Origin: Falsirhodobacter sp. alg1
Lineage (GTDB): Bacteria; Pseudomonadota; Alphaproteobacteria; Rhodobacterales; Rhodobacteraceae
Reading direction: 5' to 3'
DNA length: 64,000 nucleotides
Assembly (NCBI RefSeq): GCF_000739715.2
Contig: NZ_BBJC02000004.1
Location: 288,831-352,830 of the forward strand
In this document: piece by piece, positions 7,721 through 16,655 of the stretch
Layout of the letters: each line of letters opens with the position of its first letter
How positions within the stretch are numbered: the first letter of the stretch is position 1
Notes under the pieces: generated by a model
Told to the model about the DNA's origin: nothing
Seen by the model: only the letters and a program-made list of their open reading frames with translations
Databases searched by the model: none
Program-made: the position numbers and the translations under genes

Positions 7721-9079
7721 TCAGCCGGCCCCGAACACTTCGCCAACAAAGGCGGTCAGGTCGGCCATCTGCCGCACATCCATTCCCTCTACCGATCCGA
7801 GCTTGGAGCGGCTTGGGGCAATCGCCCGTGTGAAACCAAGTTTCGAGGCTTCTTTCAACCTGTTTTCGGTCTGCCCGACCGGGCGAAGCGCTCCGGACAG
7901 GCTGATTTCACCGAAAAGAACCATGTCGGGCGGAATTGCAACATCTTCACGCGCCGAAAGAAGCGCTGCTGCAACAGCCAAATCGGCGGCCGGCTCATTC
8001 ACCCGCATCCCGCCAGCTACGTTCAAGAATACGTCAAGACCGGCAAAGGGAATGGCGCAACGCGCTTCCAGCACAGCCAGAATGGTGGACAGCCTGCCGG
8101 AATCCAGCCCGACCACCGTGCGACGCGGGGTGCCGAGCGGCGAGGGGGCAACCAGCGCCTGAATTTCGGTCAGGACGGGGCGCGTACCTTCGATCCCCGC
8201 GAATACGGCAGAACCGGGGGCGGGCTTGTCCCGCTCGGACAGGAACAGGGCCGAAGGGTTGGCCACTTGGGCCAGCCCGTCCCCCGTCATTTCGAAGACC
8301 CCGATTTCATCGGCAGGTCCGAAACGGTTCTTTACGGCCCGCAGGATACGGAACTGGTGGCCCCGCTCCCCTTCAAAATAGAGAACCGTATCGACCATGT
8401 GTTCGACGACACGCGGCCCGGCAATCTGCCCTTCCTTGGTGACATGCCCGACCAGAATGACGGCAACGCCGCGCGTCTTGGCAAATGTGACCAGTTCGTG
8501 GGATGCGGCCCGGACCTGGCTGACCGAACCGGGGGCGCTTTCGATGTTGTCCATCCACATCGTCTGGATGGAATCGATGATGGCCAGCGCCGGACGCTCC
8601 CGGTCCAATGTGGTCAGAATCTCGCGCAGGTTGGTTTCCGCGCCAAGCGCAACAGGGGCATGGGCCAATCCCAGCCGCTGTGCACGCATCCTGACCTGCG
8701 CCGAGGATTCCTCGCCCGAAATATAGAGACACTTCAGCCCCGACAGGGCAAAGCTGGCCGCAGCCTGCAGAAGCAGCGTCGATTTCCCGATGCCGGGATC
8801 GCCGCCCACCAGAATGGCCGAGGCGGAAACCAGCCCGCCACCCAGTACGCGGTCCAGTTCGTCCATGCCGGAAGAGGCGCGCGGGGGCGGGGCCTCTTCA
8901 GTGGCAAGATCGGTCAGTTCGATCCCCTTGCCGCGTGCCGCGCCAAGCGTTTTCGGTCCCGAGGACAGGGGCGCCTCTTCCACGATGGAGTTCCACGCAC
9001 CGCAGGCATCACACCGTCCGGCCCATTTGCGGTGGGCCGCACCGCAGGCGGTGCAGGTGAATGCGGCTGCCTTGGCCAT
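7721..9079 (-). CDS. radA: DNA repair protein RadA (Sms)
   Basis: RadA is a RecA-like helicase that extends and migrates recombination branches. The 452-residue protein has an N-terminal four-cysteine zinc finger (C9, C12, C23, C26). It also has a Walker A motif GGDPGIGKST at residues 92-101 and the RadA-specific KNRFGP motif near residue 250. A C-terminal Lon-like domain follows. Its ATG shares one base with the stop of the upstream ABC ATPase gene (TGATG), so the two are tightly coupled. Confidence 0.97.
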   Translation of the reverse strand: MAKAAAFTCTACGAAHRKWAGRCDACGAWNSIVEEAPLSSGPKTLGAARGKGIELTDLATEEAPPPRASSGMDELDRVLGGGLVSASAILVGGDPGIGKSTLLLQAAASFALSGLKCLYISGEESSAQVRMRAQRLGLAHAPVALGAETNLREILTTLDRERPALAIIDSIQTMWMDNIESAPGSVSQVRAASHELVTFAKTRGVAVILVGHVTKEGQIAGPRVVEHMVDTVLYFEGERGHQFRILRAVKNRFGPADEIGVFEMTGDGLAQVANPSALFLSERDKPAPGSAVFAGIEGTRPVLTEIQALVAPSPLGTPRRTVVGLDSGRLSTILAVLEARCAIPFAGLDVFLNVAGGMRVNEPAADLAVAAALLSAREDVAIPPDMVLFGEISLSGALRPVGQTENRLKEASKLGFTRAIAPSRSKLGSVEGMDVRQMADLTAFVGEVFGAG

Positions 9080-9825
9080 CAGCGCACGCTTTCGATCGGC
9101 CCCTCGGCCCGCCCGTGGATGAACTGCTGGACGTAGGGATCATCCGTGGCATCCAGATCGGCAACGGGGCCTGACCAGCGCACCTTGCCGCCGTGCAGCA
9201 TTGCCACATTGTCGGCAATCGCGCGGACCGAGGTCATGTCATGAGTGATCGTCATCGCGGTCGCCCCCATTTCGGTCACAATCTCGCGGATAAGGTCGTT
9301 GATGACGCCGGACATGATCGGATCAAGGCCCGTGGTCGGCTCGTCGAAAAAGATGATCTCGGGTTCGGCGGCAATGGCACGGGCAAGCCCCACGCGTTTC
9401 TGCATGCCGCCTGACAGTTCGGCAGGAAACTGGTCGGCCACATCCGGCTTCAGCCCGACGCGGCGCAGTTTCTCGATGGCGATTTCGCGGGCCTCGTGCT
9501 TCGGCAGGGTCTGCTTGCCGTGACGAAGGCGGAATGCCACATTTTCCCAGACGCGAAGGGAGTCGAACAGCGCCCCCCCTTGGAACAGCATTCCGAAACG
9601 GGCCAGAAAAGCATCCCGGTCGCCTTTGGCCACATCCTTGCCATCCAGCGTAATCGTGCCGCTGTCTGGCCGGATCAGGCCGAGGACCGATTTCAGAAGG
9701 ACCGATTTTCCGGTGCCCGAACCGCCGATGATCACCATGCTGGTGCCTTTGGCGATATTCAGGTCAACGCCGCTCAGGACGTGTTTCGGCCCGAAAGCCT
9801 TGTGAACGTTTGTAAGTTCTATCAT
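9079..9825 (-). CDS. mlaF: MlaF-type ABC transporter ATP-binding protein
   Basis: The 248-residue ATPase begins [12 protein letters not shown]. It has Walker A GGSGTGKS at residues 34-41, the signature LSGGMQKRVGLARA near residue 142 and Walker B IIFFDEPTTGLD near residue 165. It pairs with the MlaE-like permease immediately upstream, with a 4-bp ATGA overlap. Such pairs move phospholipids or other lipids between the inner and outer membranes. No MCE-domain partner (MlaD), MlaB or MlaC gene is adjacent. The ATG at 9825 was chosen over a much longer upstream frame that only overlaps the permease. Confidence 0.9.
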   Translation of the reverse strand: MIELTNVHKAFGPKHVLSGVDLNIAKGTSMVIIGGSGTGKSVLLKSVLGLIRPDSGTITLDGKDVAKGDRDAFLARFGMLFQGGALFDSLRVWENVAFRLRHGKQTLPKHEAREIAIEKLRRVGLKPDVADQFPAELSGGMQKRVGLARAIAAEPEIIFFDEPTTGLDPIMSGVINDLIREIVTEMGATAMTITHDMTSVRAIADNVAMLHGGKVRWSGPVADLDATDDPYVQQFIHGRAEGPIESVR

Positions 9826-10604
9826 GACCCGAAGAACACCCTTGTCAGCAGGAAGTTCGATGCGAGGATCAGCACCGAGGCGGCAACCACCGCGGATTTG
9901 GTGGCGGTCCCGACGCCCTGCGCGCCGCGCCCGGAATACATCCCGTGATATACGCCCATCAGGGCAATGATGAATCCGAAGGCCGCGCCCTTTACCAGGC
10001 CGGAGCCTACGTCCCAGAATTGCAGGAAATCGGCGGTATTCTTGATATAGGTGGCCGAATTGAAGCCAAGCTGGTTCACGCCCACCAGCCACCCCCCGGC
10101 AATGCCGATCACATCGCCAACCGCCACCAGAACTGGCATGACCAGAACGGCTGCCACCACCCTTGGCACGGCCAGATACTTGATCGGGTTGGTCGAAAGG
10201 GTGGTCAGCGCATCGATCTGCTCGGTCACCTTCATCGTGCCGATTTCCGCCGCAATGGAGGAAGTGACCCGTGCCGCAACCATCAGGCCGCCCAGAACCG
10301 GCCCGAGTTCACGGACCATGCCAAGCGCGGTGATGGAGGGGACCGCCGCCTCGGCACCGTAGCGTGCGCCACCGGCATAGATCTGCAAGGCAAGCGCACC
10401 GCCGGTGAACAGGGCCGTCATCGCGACGACCGGCAGGCTGAACCAGCCGATCTGCATCACCGCGGCAAAGAATTCGCGCGGATAGAAGGGCGGGCGCAGG
10501 ATGTGGCTGACAACCTGTGCGGCGAAAATCGAAATGCGGCCGATACCGGCCAGCATCGCCATGACAGGACGGCCGATCGCGGCAAGCGGTGCGGTCAAGA
10601 TCAT
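9822..10604 (-). CDS. mlaE: MlaE-type ABC transporter permease
   Basis: The 260-residue membrane protein belongs to the MlaE permease family. It contains the family hallmark [38 protein letters not shown] near residues 95-132. About five or six hydrophobic segments are visible. It should form the membrane part of a lipid-trafficking ABC complex with the following ATPase. The ATG overlaps the alr stop by four bases, so alr, mlaE, mlaF and radA form one coupled run. Confidence 0.92.
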   Translation of the reverse strand: MILTAPLAAIGRPVMAMLAGIGRISIFAAQVVSHILRPPFYPREFFAAVMQIGWFSLPVVAMTALFTGGALALQIYAGGARYGAEAAVPSITALGMVRELGPVLGGLMVAARVTSSIAAEIGTMKVTEQIDALTTLSTNPIKYLAVPRVVAAVLVMPVLVAVGDVIGIAGGWLVGVNQLGFNSATYIKNTADFLQFWDVGSGLVKGAAFGFIIALMGVYHGMYSGRGAQGVGTATKSAVVAASVLILASNFLLTRVFFGS

Positions 10605-11671
10605 AGGTCATCCCCTGAATAACGGCGCTGGTATCGCGCGCCAAGCGAGGTCATGACCTCATAGCCGATAGTGCCGGCGGCATCCGCCAGATCGTCCGCG
10701 GTCTGATGCGGGCCAAGGATGTCCAGCGCGGTCGGCACCTCCTTCAGATGGGAGATATCGACCGTGACGAGATCCATCGACACGCGGCCGATCAGCGGGC
10801 AGGGGGTTGATCCGGCCCAAAGTCGGGTATTGTTCGAAAGTGTGCGCATCAGCCCGTCGGCATATCCGGCGGCGACCGTGGCGACAAAGGCAGGCGCCTC
10901 GGCACGCCATGTTCCCGAATATCCGACAACCTCGCCCGCGGCCACTTCCCGCGTCTGGATGACGGGCAGCGACAGGCGCACGGCAGGCTGTCCGGCATCA
11001 TAGGGGCGACCGCCATAAAGGCCGATTCCCGGGCGCGTCAGATCGAAGTGATAGCGTTCGCCCAGAAGAATGCCGCCAGTGGCCGAGAGCGAGCGCGGAA
11101 CACCGCAGCCATCGGTCATGGCGCGAAATTCGGCCAGTTGCGCCTCGTTCATCGGATCGTCGGGCGTGTCGGAACAGGCCAGATGCGACATGACCAATTC
11201 CGGCCCCAGCTCCAGCACCATCGAGGCCACAGCTTGCCATTCGGCCATTTCTAATCCCAGCCGGTTCATTCCGGTATCCAGCTGGATACCGAAGGAATGT
11301 CCGGGCAGTGATTCCACATGGCGCATGATCTGATCGACGGAATTCAGCATCGGCGTCAGGTCAAGATCACGGATAAGGGCGGCGTCGCCCTCCATATGCC
11401 CCGAGAACACATTGATCTGGGGACCGGTGCCAAGCGCCTTGCGGATGGCGGCCCCCTCTTCGGCGGCGGCCACGAAAAAGCGGCGTGCCCCGGCCTTGGC
11501 AAGGGCATGTGAAACGCGTCCCGACCCCAGGCCATAGGCATCCGCCTTGACCACGGCCCCGGTCTGGGTGTCGGGGCCTGTCATACGGCTGAGGGTGCGC
11601 CAGTTGGCGGCAATTGCGTCGAGGTCGATGGAAAGATGTGCGCTGGCCATAGGGGGTGTTTCGACAGTCAT
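10601..11671 (-). CDS. alr: Alanine racemase
   Basis: This PLP enzyme makes D-alanine for peptidoglycan. The 356-residue protein carries the PLP-binding lysine in [10 protein letters not shown] (K42). The TIM-barrel portion contains [10 protein letters not shown]. The opposite catalytic base is probably the tyrosine in VVGYSGTW in the C-terminal beta domain. The first ATG (11671) was kept; a second ATG seven codons later would also fit the family N-terminus. Neither has a strong ribosome-binding site. Confidence 0.96.
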   Translation of the reverse strand: MTVETPPMASAHLSIDLDAIAANWRTLSRMTGPDTQTGAVVKADAYGLGSGRVSHALAKAGARRFFVAAAEEGAAIRKALGTGPQINVFSGHMEGDAALIRDLDLTPMLNSVDQIMRHVESLPGHSFGIQLDTGMNRLGLEMAEWQAVASMVLELGPELVMSHLACSDTPDDPMNEAQLAEFRAMTDGCGVPRSLSATGGILLGERYHFDLTRPGIGLYGGRPYDAGQPAVRLSLPVIQTREVAAGEVVGYSGTWRAEAPAFVATVAAGYADGLMRTLSNNTRLWAGSTPCPLIGRVSMDLVTVDISHLKEVPTALDILGPHQTADDLADAAGTIGYEVMTSLGARYQRRYSGDDL

Positions 11672-11736
11672 AGCTACAAGGTCAAGGGCAAAGCGGTTTT
11701 CGCTCGCTCACAGGCTGGTCAGCGCCGATTGGGTGA

Positions 11737-13977
11737 TCAGTCCGATGTCTGCATTGCCAGCCAGTCCGTTACCGGCTGGCGGGCATTCTCGCCGTCCATG
11801 ATGGCGGTTTTGATGACGCCCTGCAGCTGGGTCAGATCGATCCGTCGCAGCAATGTCTTGACCGGGCCGATGGAGGCGGGACGCATGGACAGGGTGCGGA
11901 TGCCAAGGGCGGCAAAACACATCGCCTCTATCGGGCGGCCTGCATCCTCTCCGCAGAACGACAGATCGGTGTTGAATTCCTGACAGCGCGCCACGATGCG
12001 GCAGATGAATTCCAGAAAGGACGGGCTGAGCGTGTCATACCGGCGGCGTACCAGTTCGTTTTCACGATCGGCGGCAAAGAAGAACTGCTTCAGATCGTTT
12101 CCGCCGATAGAGATGAAATCCACCTCGCGGAAGAAGCGGTCGGGGGCAAAGGCCAGCGCGGGGGTTTCCAGCATGGCACCGATGCGGATCGTACGCGGGA
12201 TGACATGACCCAGCATCCGTTCACGCTCCAGCTGGGCGTCCAGCATGGCACGGGCGTCATAGAATTCGGACCCTTCGGCGATGAAGGGGAACATGAGCGA
12301 CATCGGCTCGCCCCGATGCGCGCGGATCAGGGCCTGCAACTGCATCCGCAGGATGCCGGGCTTGTCCAGCCCGACGCGTATGGCACGCCAGCCCATTGCC
12401 GGGTTGGGCTCGTCATGCGGTTTCATGTAGGGCAGAACCTTGTCCGACCCGATGTCGAGGGTGCGGAAGGTCACGCCCCGTCCTTTGGCTGCATCCAGCA
12501 CGCGGGCATAGATTGCTGCCAGTTCCTCACGGCGGGGCATCTGGTTCCGGATCAGGAACTGCAGTTCCGTCCGGAACAGGCCCACACGTTCTGCGCCGGA
12601 ATGTTCCAGCGACGGAAGATCCGCCATCAGCCCCGCGTTCATATGCAGTGCCGTGATCGTGCCGCAGCGTGATTCTGCCGGCAGGCTGCGCAGCGAGGCA
12701 TAGCGTTCCTGCGCCTGCGCCTGCATTGCCATCTTGTCACGGAAAGAGCGTGCGATGGTTTCCTCGGGGCGCAGATGCACGATGCCCTGATCGCCGTCCA
12801 CCACGATGGCGTTGCCGTTCAATGCTTCGGACAGGATGCGGTCCGCATGGATGACCAGGGGAATTGCCAGGGCACGTGCCACGATTGCGGCATGCGACCC
12901 GACCGACCCCTCTTCCAGCACGATGCCCTTCAGCTTGCGCCCGTAGTCCAGCAATTCGGCAGGGCCGATATTCCGGGCCACCAGCACCGGATCCGCGGGC
13001 ATCTCGGCCCCCGTATCCGTGCCCTGACCCGTCAGGATGCGCAGCAGGCGGTTTGCCAGATCGTCCAGATCATGCAGGCGATCCCGCAAATAGGCGTCGG
13101 GCACCTGTTCCATGCGGGCGCGGGTGGCCGACTGTTCTTTCTGCACCGCGGCCTCGGCGGACAGACCACGGGCGATATCCTCTTCCATCCGGCGCAGCCA
13201 GCCGCGCGAATGGGCGAACATGCGATAGGCCTCAAGAACCTGCCGCTGTTCCTTGTCCAGTGTGGCGACCGAAAGCAGATCATCCACGGAGACCCGCAGG
13301 CGATCCACGGCGGCGCGGATACGTTCGATCTCTGTCAGAGGGTCTTCGGCCACCGGATTGGTCACGACCACGCGGGGTTCGTGCAGCCAGACGTGCCCTT
13401 CGGCCACGCCCTCCTGTCCGGTGCTGCCGCGCACCATCAGCGGGTGGGTATGCTTGCCCGCCATCGCCTCGTCGCTGTTGAAGGCGCCCAGTTCGGCCAT
13501 CTCGGCCAGCACCATCGCCACCACTTCCAGCGCATCGACCTCGTCTTCGGCATAGACGCGGGCGACCTTGGATTGCACCACCAGCACGCCCAGACGTTCG
13601 CCGATCCGCTGGATCGGAACGCCCAGAAACGCAGGATAGGCTTCCTCACCCGTTTCGGGCATGTAGCGGAAGCCCTTGGCGGCCGGGGCATTTGCCGTAT
13701 TCATCGGTTCGCCCTTGCGGGCAACCTGGCCGACCAGCCCTTCACCCAGCTTCAGGCGGGTCTGGTGGACGGCCTCGGCCTTCAGGCCTTCGGTGGAACA
13801 CAATTCCAGCGTTTCCGGATCACGGAACAGATAGATCGAGCACACTTCCGAGTGCATCGAATCCGCGATCAGGTTGGTGATACGGTCCAAGCGGTCCTGC
13901 CCTTGACCGGGCAGGGCCAGACTGTCACGCAAGCGCCTCAGAAGTTTGCGGCTATCGCTGTCATTGCGTTTCGGCAC
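11737..13977 (-). CDS. ptsP: Nitrogen-PTS enzyme I, PtsP (PEP-protein phosphotransferase)
   Basis: PtsP phosphorylates NPr from PEP in the regulatory nitrogen PTS, which controls nitrogen, potassium and carbon stress responses. The 746-residue protein has an N-terminal GAF sensor domain over roughly residues 1-150. The swivelling phosphohistidine domain has SVGSHAAIVARAL near residue 365. The PEP-binding barrel has RVGLFRTELQFL, RTLDIGSDK and the active-site cysteine in FCGEDAGRP near residue 690. The GTG at 13977 (VPKRNDSDSRKLL) follows AAGGGGG at seven bases. An ATG-started frame further upstream would run back into lysC. Confidence 0.95.
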   Translation of the reverse strand: MPKRNDSDSRKLLRRLRDSLALPGQGQDRLDRITNLIADSMHSEVCSIYLFRDPETLELCSTEGLKAEAVHQTRLKLGEGLVGQVARKGEPMNTANAPAAKGFRYMPETGEEAYPAFLGVPIQRIGERLGVLVVQSKVARVYAEDEVDALEVVAMVLAEMAELGAFNSDEAMAGKHTHPLMVRGSTGQEGVAEGHVWLHEPRVVVTNPVAEDPLTEIERIRAAVDRLRVSVDDLLSVATLDKEQRQVLEAYRMFAHSRGWLRRMEEDIARGLSAEAAVQKEQSATRARMEQVPDAYLRDRLHDLDDLANRLLRILTGQGTDTGAEMPADPVLVARNIGPAELLDYGRKLKGIVLEEGSVGSHAAIVARALAIPLVIHADRILSEALNGNAIVVDGDQGIVHLRPEETIARSFRDKMAMQAQAQERYASLRSLPAESRCGTITALHMNAGLMADLPSLEHSGAERVGLFRTELQFLIRNQMPRREELAAIYARVLDAAKGRGVTFRTLDIGSDKVLPYMKPHDEPNPAMGWRAIRVGLDKPGILRMQLQALIRAHRGEPMSLMFPFIAEGSEFYDARAMLDAQLERERMLGHVIPRTIRIGAMLETPALAFAPDRFFREVDFISIGGNDLKQFFFAADRENELVRRRYDTLSPSFLEFICRIVARCQEFNTDLSFCGEDAGRPIEAMCFAALGIRTLSMRPASIGPVKTLLRRIDLTQLQGVIKTAIMDGENARQPVTDWLAMQTSD

Positions 13978-13996
13978 GGGTGGTCCCCCTTGTGCG

Positions 13997-15253
13997 TCAG
14001 GCCTTCTCCAGATCAAAGGCATCATGGAGCGCTTGAACAGCGAGTTCCATATATTTCCGGTCGATCAGAACCGAAATCTTGATCTCGGACGTGGCGATAA
14101 CCTTGATGTTCACATTGTCTGCCGACAGCGCCTTGAACATCTTGGCCGCGACGCCTGCGTGGCTGCGCATGCCGATGCCGACCACCGACACCTTCGCCAC
14201 ATCATCATCAACCACCATCTCTTCGTAGTTTATCAGGCCCTTTGCCTTGGCATCTTCCATGGCCTGTTTCGCCCGCGCCACCTGATTGACAGGGCAGGAG
14301 AAGGTCATGTCCGTCACCGAGCCGGGATAATCCTCGTAATCCCGCTCCGAGATGTTCTGGACGATCATGTCCACGTTCACGCCCGCATCGGCCAGAGGCC
14401 CGAAGATGGAGGCGGCGATACCCGGACGGTCCTCGACCGTGACCAGCGTGACCTTGGCTTCGTCGCGCGAATAGGCGACGCCAGAAACTACTTTCGATTC
14501 CATGATATCATCCTCGTCGCAGACCAGGGTTCCAGATGTTTCGTCCGTATCCTCGAAGGAGGACAGGACGCGCAATTTCACCTTGTAGCGCATCGCCAGT
14601 TCGACCGAACGGGTCTGCAGCACCTTTGCCCCGAGGCTTGCCAGCTCCAGCATTTCCTCGAACGCGATCCGGTCCAGCTTGCGGGCCTTGGACGTGATGC
14701 GCGGGTCGGTGGTATAGATGCCGTCGACATCGGTGTAGATGTCACACCGCTCGGCCCCGAAGGCGGCAGCAAAGGCGACCGCGGTCGTATCCGATCCGCC
14801 ACGACCCAGCGTGGTGATCCGGCCTTCGGGTGAAACCCCCTGAAAGCCTGCGACAACCGCAACCTTGAACCCTTCGGCAAACTTTGCCTCGATGTTGGTT
14901 CGCGGAATATCCAGAAACCGTGCCGCCGAATGCGCGGAGGTGGTGTTGATCGGCACCTGCCAGCCCTGCCACGACCGTGCAGGCACATCCATTTCCTGCA
15001 ACGTCAGCGCCATCAGGCCCGCCGTCACGTTTTCGCCGCTGGATACGATCGCATCGTATTCCCGCGCGTCGAACAGCGGAGAGGTCTGTTCGACCCATCC
15101 CACCAGTTCGTTTGTCTTGCCAGACATTGCGCTGACGATGACGATGACGTCATAGCCGCGCGCAACCTCTGCCTTGACCTTGTTCGCCGCGTTCTTGATG
15201 CGCGACAAGTCGGCCACTGATGTGCCGCCAAATTTCATGACAAGAGTTGGCAT
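13997..15253 (-). CDS. lysC: Aspartate kinase
   Basis: It phosphorylates aspartate, the first step to lysine, threonine, methionine and diaminopimelate. The 418-residue protein opens with MPTLVMKFGGTSVADLSRI (KFGGTS at residues 7-12). It contains the kinase segments GRGGSDTTAVAFAA and YTDVDGIYTTDPR. Two C-terminal ACT domains from about residue 265 fit allosteric control by lysine and threonine. ATG 15253 was chosen for its GGGGGG ribosome-binding run. ptsP follows 19 bp downstream. Confidence 0.97.
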   Translation of the reverse strand: MPTLVMKFGGTSVADLSRIKNAANKVKAEVARGYDVIVIVSAMSGKTNELVGWVEQTSPLFDAREYDAIVSSGENVTAGLMALTLQEMDVPARSWQGWQVPINTTSAHSAARFLDIPRTNIEAKFAEGFKVAVVAGFQGVSPEGRITTLGRGGSDTTAVAFAAAFGAERCDIYTDVDGIYTTDPRITSKARKLDRIAFEEMLELASLGAKVLQTRSVELAMRYKVKLRVLSSFEDTDETSGTLVCDEDDIMESKVVSGVAYSRDEAKVTLVTVEDRPGIAASIFGPLADAGVNVDMIVQNISERDYEDYPGSVTDMTFSCPVNQVARAKQAMEDAKAKGLINYEEMVVDDDVAKVSVVGIGMRSHAGVAAKMFKALSADNVNIKVIATSEIKISVLIDRKYMELAVQALHDAFDLEKA

Positions 15254-15321
15254 AGGTTCCCCCCCTCTGCCGGACATACGGGGACCCCCTTAGCGATCCG
15301 CTTCGCCAAGGGCAAGCGATG

Positions 15322-16584
15322 TTACAACGCGCGCCACCCGATATCGCGGCGGGCAAACCCCTCGGGCCAGTCGATGGCATCCACCATGCGATAGGCCTCT
15401 GCCTGTGCCTCGGCCAATGTGGCACCGCGTGCGGTCACGGCCAGAACACGGCCCCCGGTGGCCGTGATATGGCCTTCACGCGCCGTGGTCCCTGCGTGGA
15501 ACACCATCTGCCGGCTGGTGGCCGGCAATGCCTCCAGCCCCCGGATGACAGAGCCCTTTTCATAGGCGCCCGGATATCCGCGGGCCGCCATGACCACCGT
15601 TACCGCATGGTCATCGGCCCATTGGGCGCTGATCCGGTCAAGCTGCCCCTCGGCACAGGCCAGAAGCAGGTCCAGAGCCTGCGCACCAAGGCGCATCATC
15701 AGCGTCTGGCATTCCGGATCGCCGAAGCGGGCGTTGAATTCGACAAGGCGGGCCTTGCCGTCCTCGATCATGAGGCCAACGAAGATCACCCCCTGATAGG
15801 GGGTTCCGCGCCGCGCCAGTTCGGCCACGCAGGGGGCAACGATCTGGTCCAGCACATCCTGCGCGATGGCATCGGTCAATACCGGGGCGGGGGAATAGGC
15901 CCCCATGCCGCCGGTGTTCGGCCCCTTGTCCCCGTCATAGGCCCGTTTGTGGTCCTGCGCCGTACCGACCGGCAGGATATTGGTGCCGTCCGACAGCACG
16001 AAGAACGAAGCCTCTTCGCCGGTCATGAAGGCCTCGATCACCACTTCGGCACCGGCGGCCCCGAATTCACCGCCGAACATGTCGTCGATGGCATCCAGCG
16101 CCTCGGCCTCGGTCATGGCGACGATCACGCCCTTGCCTGCGGCAAGACCGTCGGCCTTGACCACGATGGGCGCGCCCTGTGCGCGGATGTAGTCGCGTGC
16201 AGGAGCCGCCTCGGTAAAGCGGGCATAGGCAGCTGTCGGGGCCCCCACGGCATCGCAGAGTTCCTTGGTGAACGATTTCGACGCCTCGATCCGGGCCGCT
16301 TCGGCTGATGGCCCGAAGGTCAGGATCCCCGCGGCACGGGCGGCATCGGCCACACCTGCGGCCAAGGGCGCCTCGGGGCCGATGATCAGGAAGCCGATGT
16401 CATGCTCCTTGCAGAATGCGGCCACGGCGGCCCCGTCCATGATGTCCAGATCCGCGCATTCGGCCACGCCCGCGATGCCCGCATTCCCCGGCGCCACGAT
16501 CAGCCGATCGCATTTCGGGTTCTGCTTGATTGCCCATGCCAGCGCATGTTCGCGCCCGCCACTGCCCAGTATCAGGATATTCAT
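15322..16584 (-). CDS. purD: Phosphoribosylamine-glycine ligase
   Basis: It ligates glycine to phosphoribosylamine in the second step of purine synthesis. The 420-residue protein starts MNILILGSGGREHALAW, the standard PurD N-terminus. It carries an ATP-grasp domain with VVKADGLAAGKGVIVA and the late GVIFVGLMIEDGKARLVEFNARFGDPE metal and ATP site. ATG 16584 is preceded by a G-rich sequence. The gene is divergent from xseA, with 71 bp for both promoters. Confidence 0.97.
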   Translation of the reverse strand: MNILILGSGGREHALAWAIKQNPKCDRLIVAPGNAGIAGVAECADLDIMDGAAVAAFCKEHDIGFLIIGPEAPLAAGVADAARAAGILTFGPSAEAARIEASKSFTKELCDAVGAPTAAYARFTEAAPARDYIRAQGAPIVVKADGLAAGKGVIVAMTEAEALDAIDDMFGGEFGAAGAEVVIEAFMTGEEASFFVLSDGTNILPVGTAQDHKRAYDGDKGPNTGGMGAYSPAPVLTDAIAQDVLDQIVAPCVAELARRGTPYQGVIFVGLMIEDGKARLVEFNARFGDPECQTLMMRLGAQALDLLLACAEGQLDRISAQWADDHAVTVVMAARGYPGAYEKGSVIRGLEALPATSRQMVFHAGTTAREGHITATGGRVLAVTARGATLAEAQAEAYRMVDAIDWPEGFARRDIGWRAL

Positions 16585-16655
16585 TGCCGCCCCCGCTTGG
16601 CCTTTTGCCCTTCGCGTTTTAGGGTCGGACCCGTAAAACCGCAAGAAGGCCGCAC

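Noticed and set aside
6845-9136. 763-codon open frame antisense to purF, cvpA and radA
   Set aside because: It crosses three well-supported genes and their gaps and has the shadow composition.
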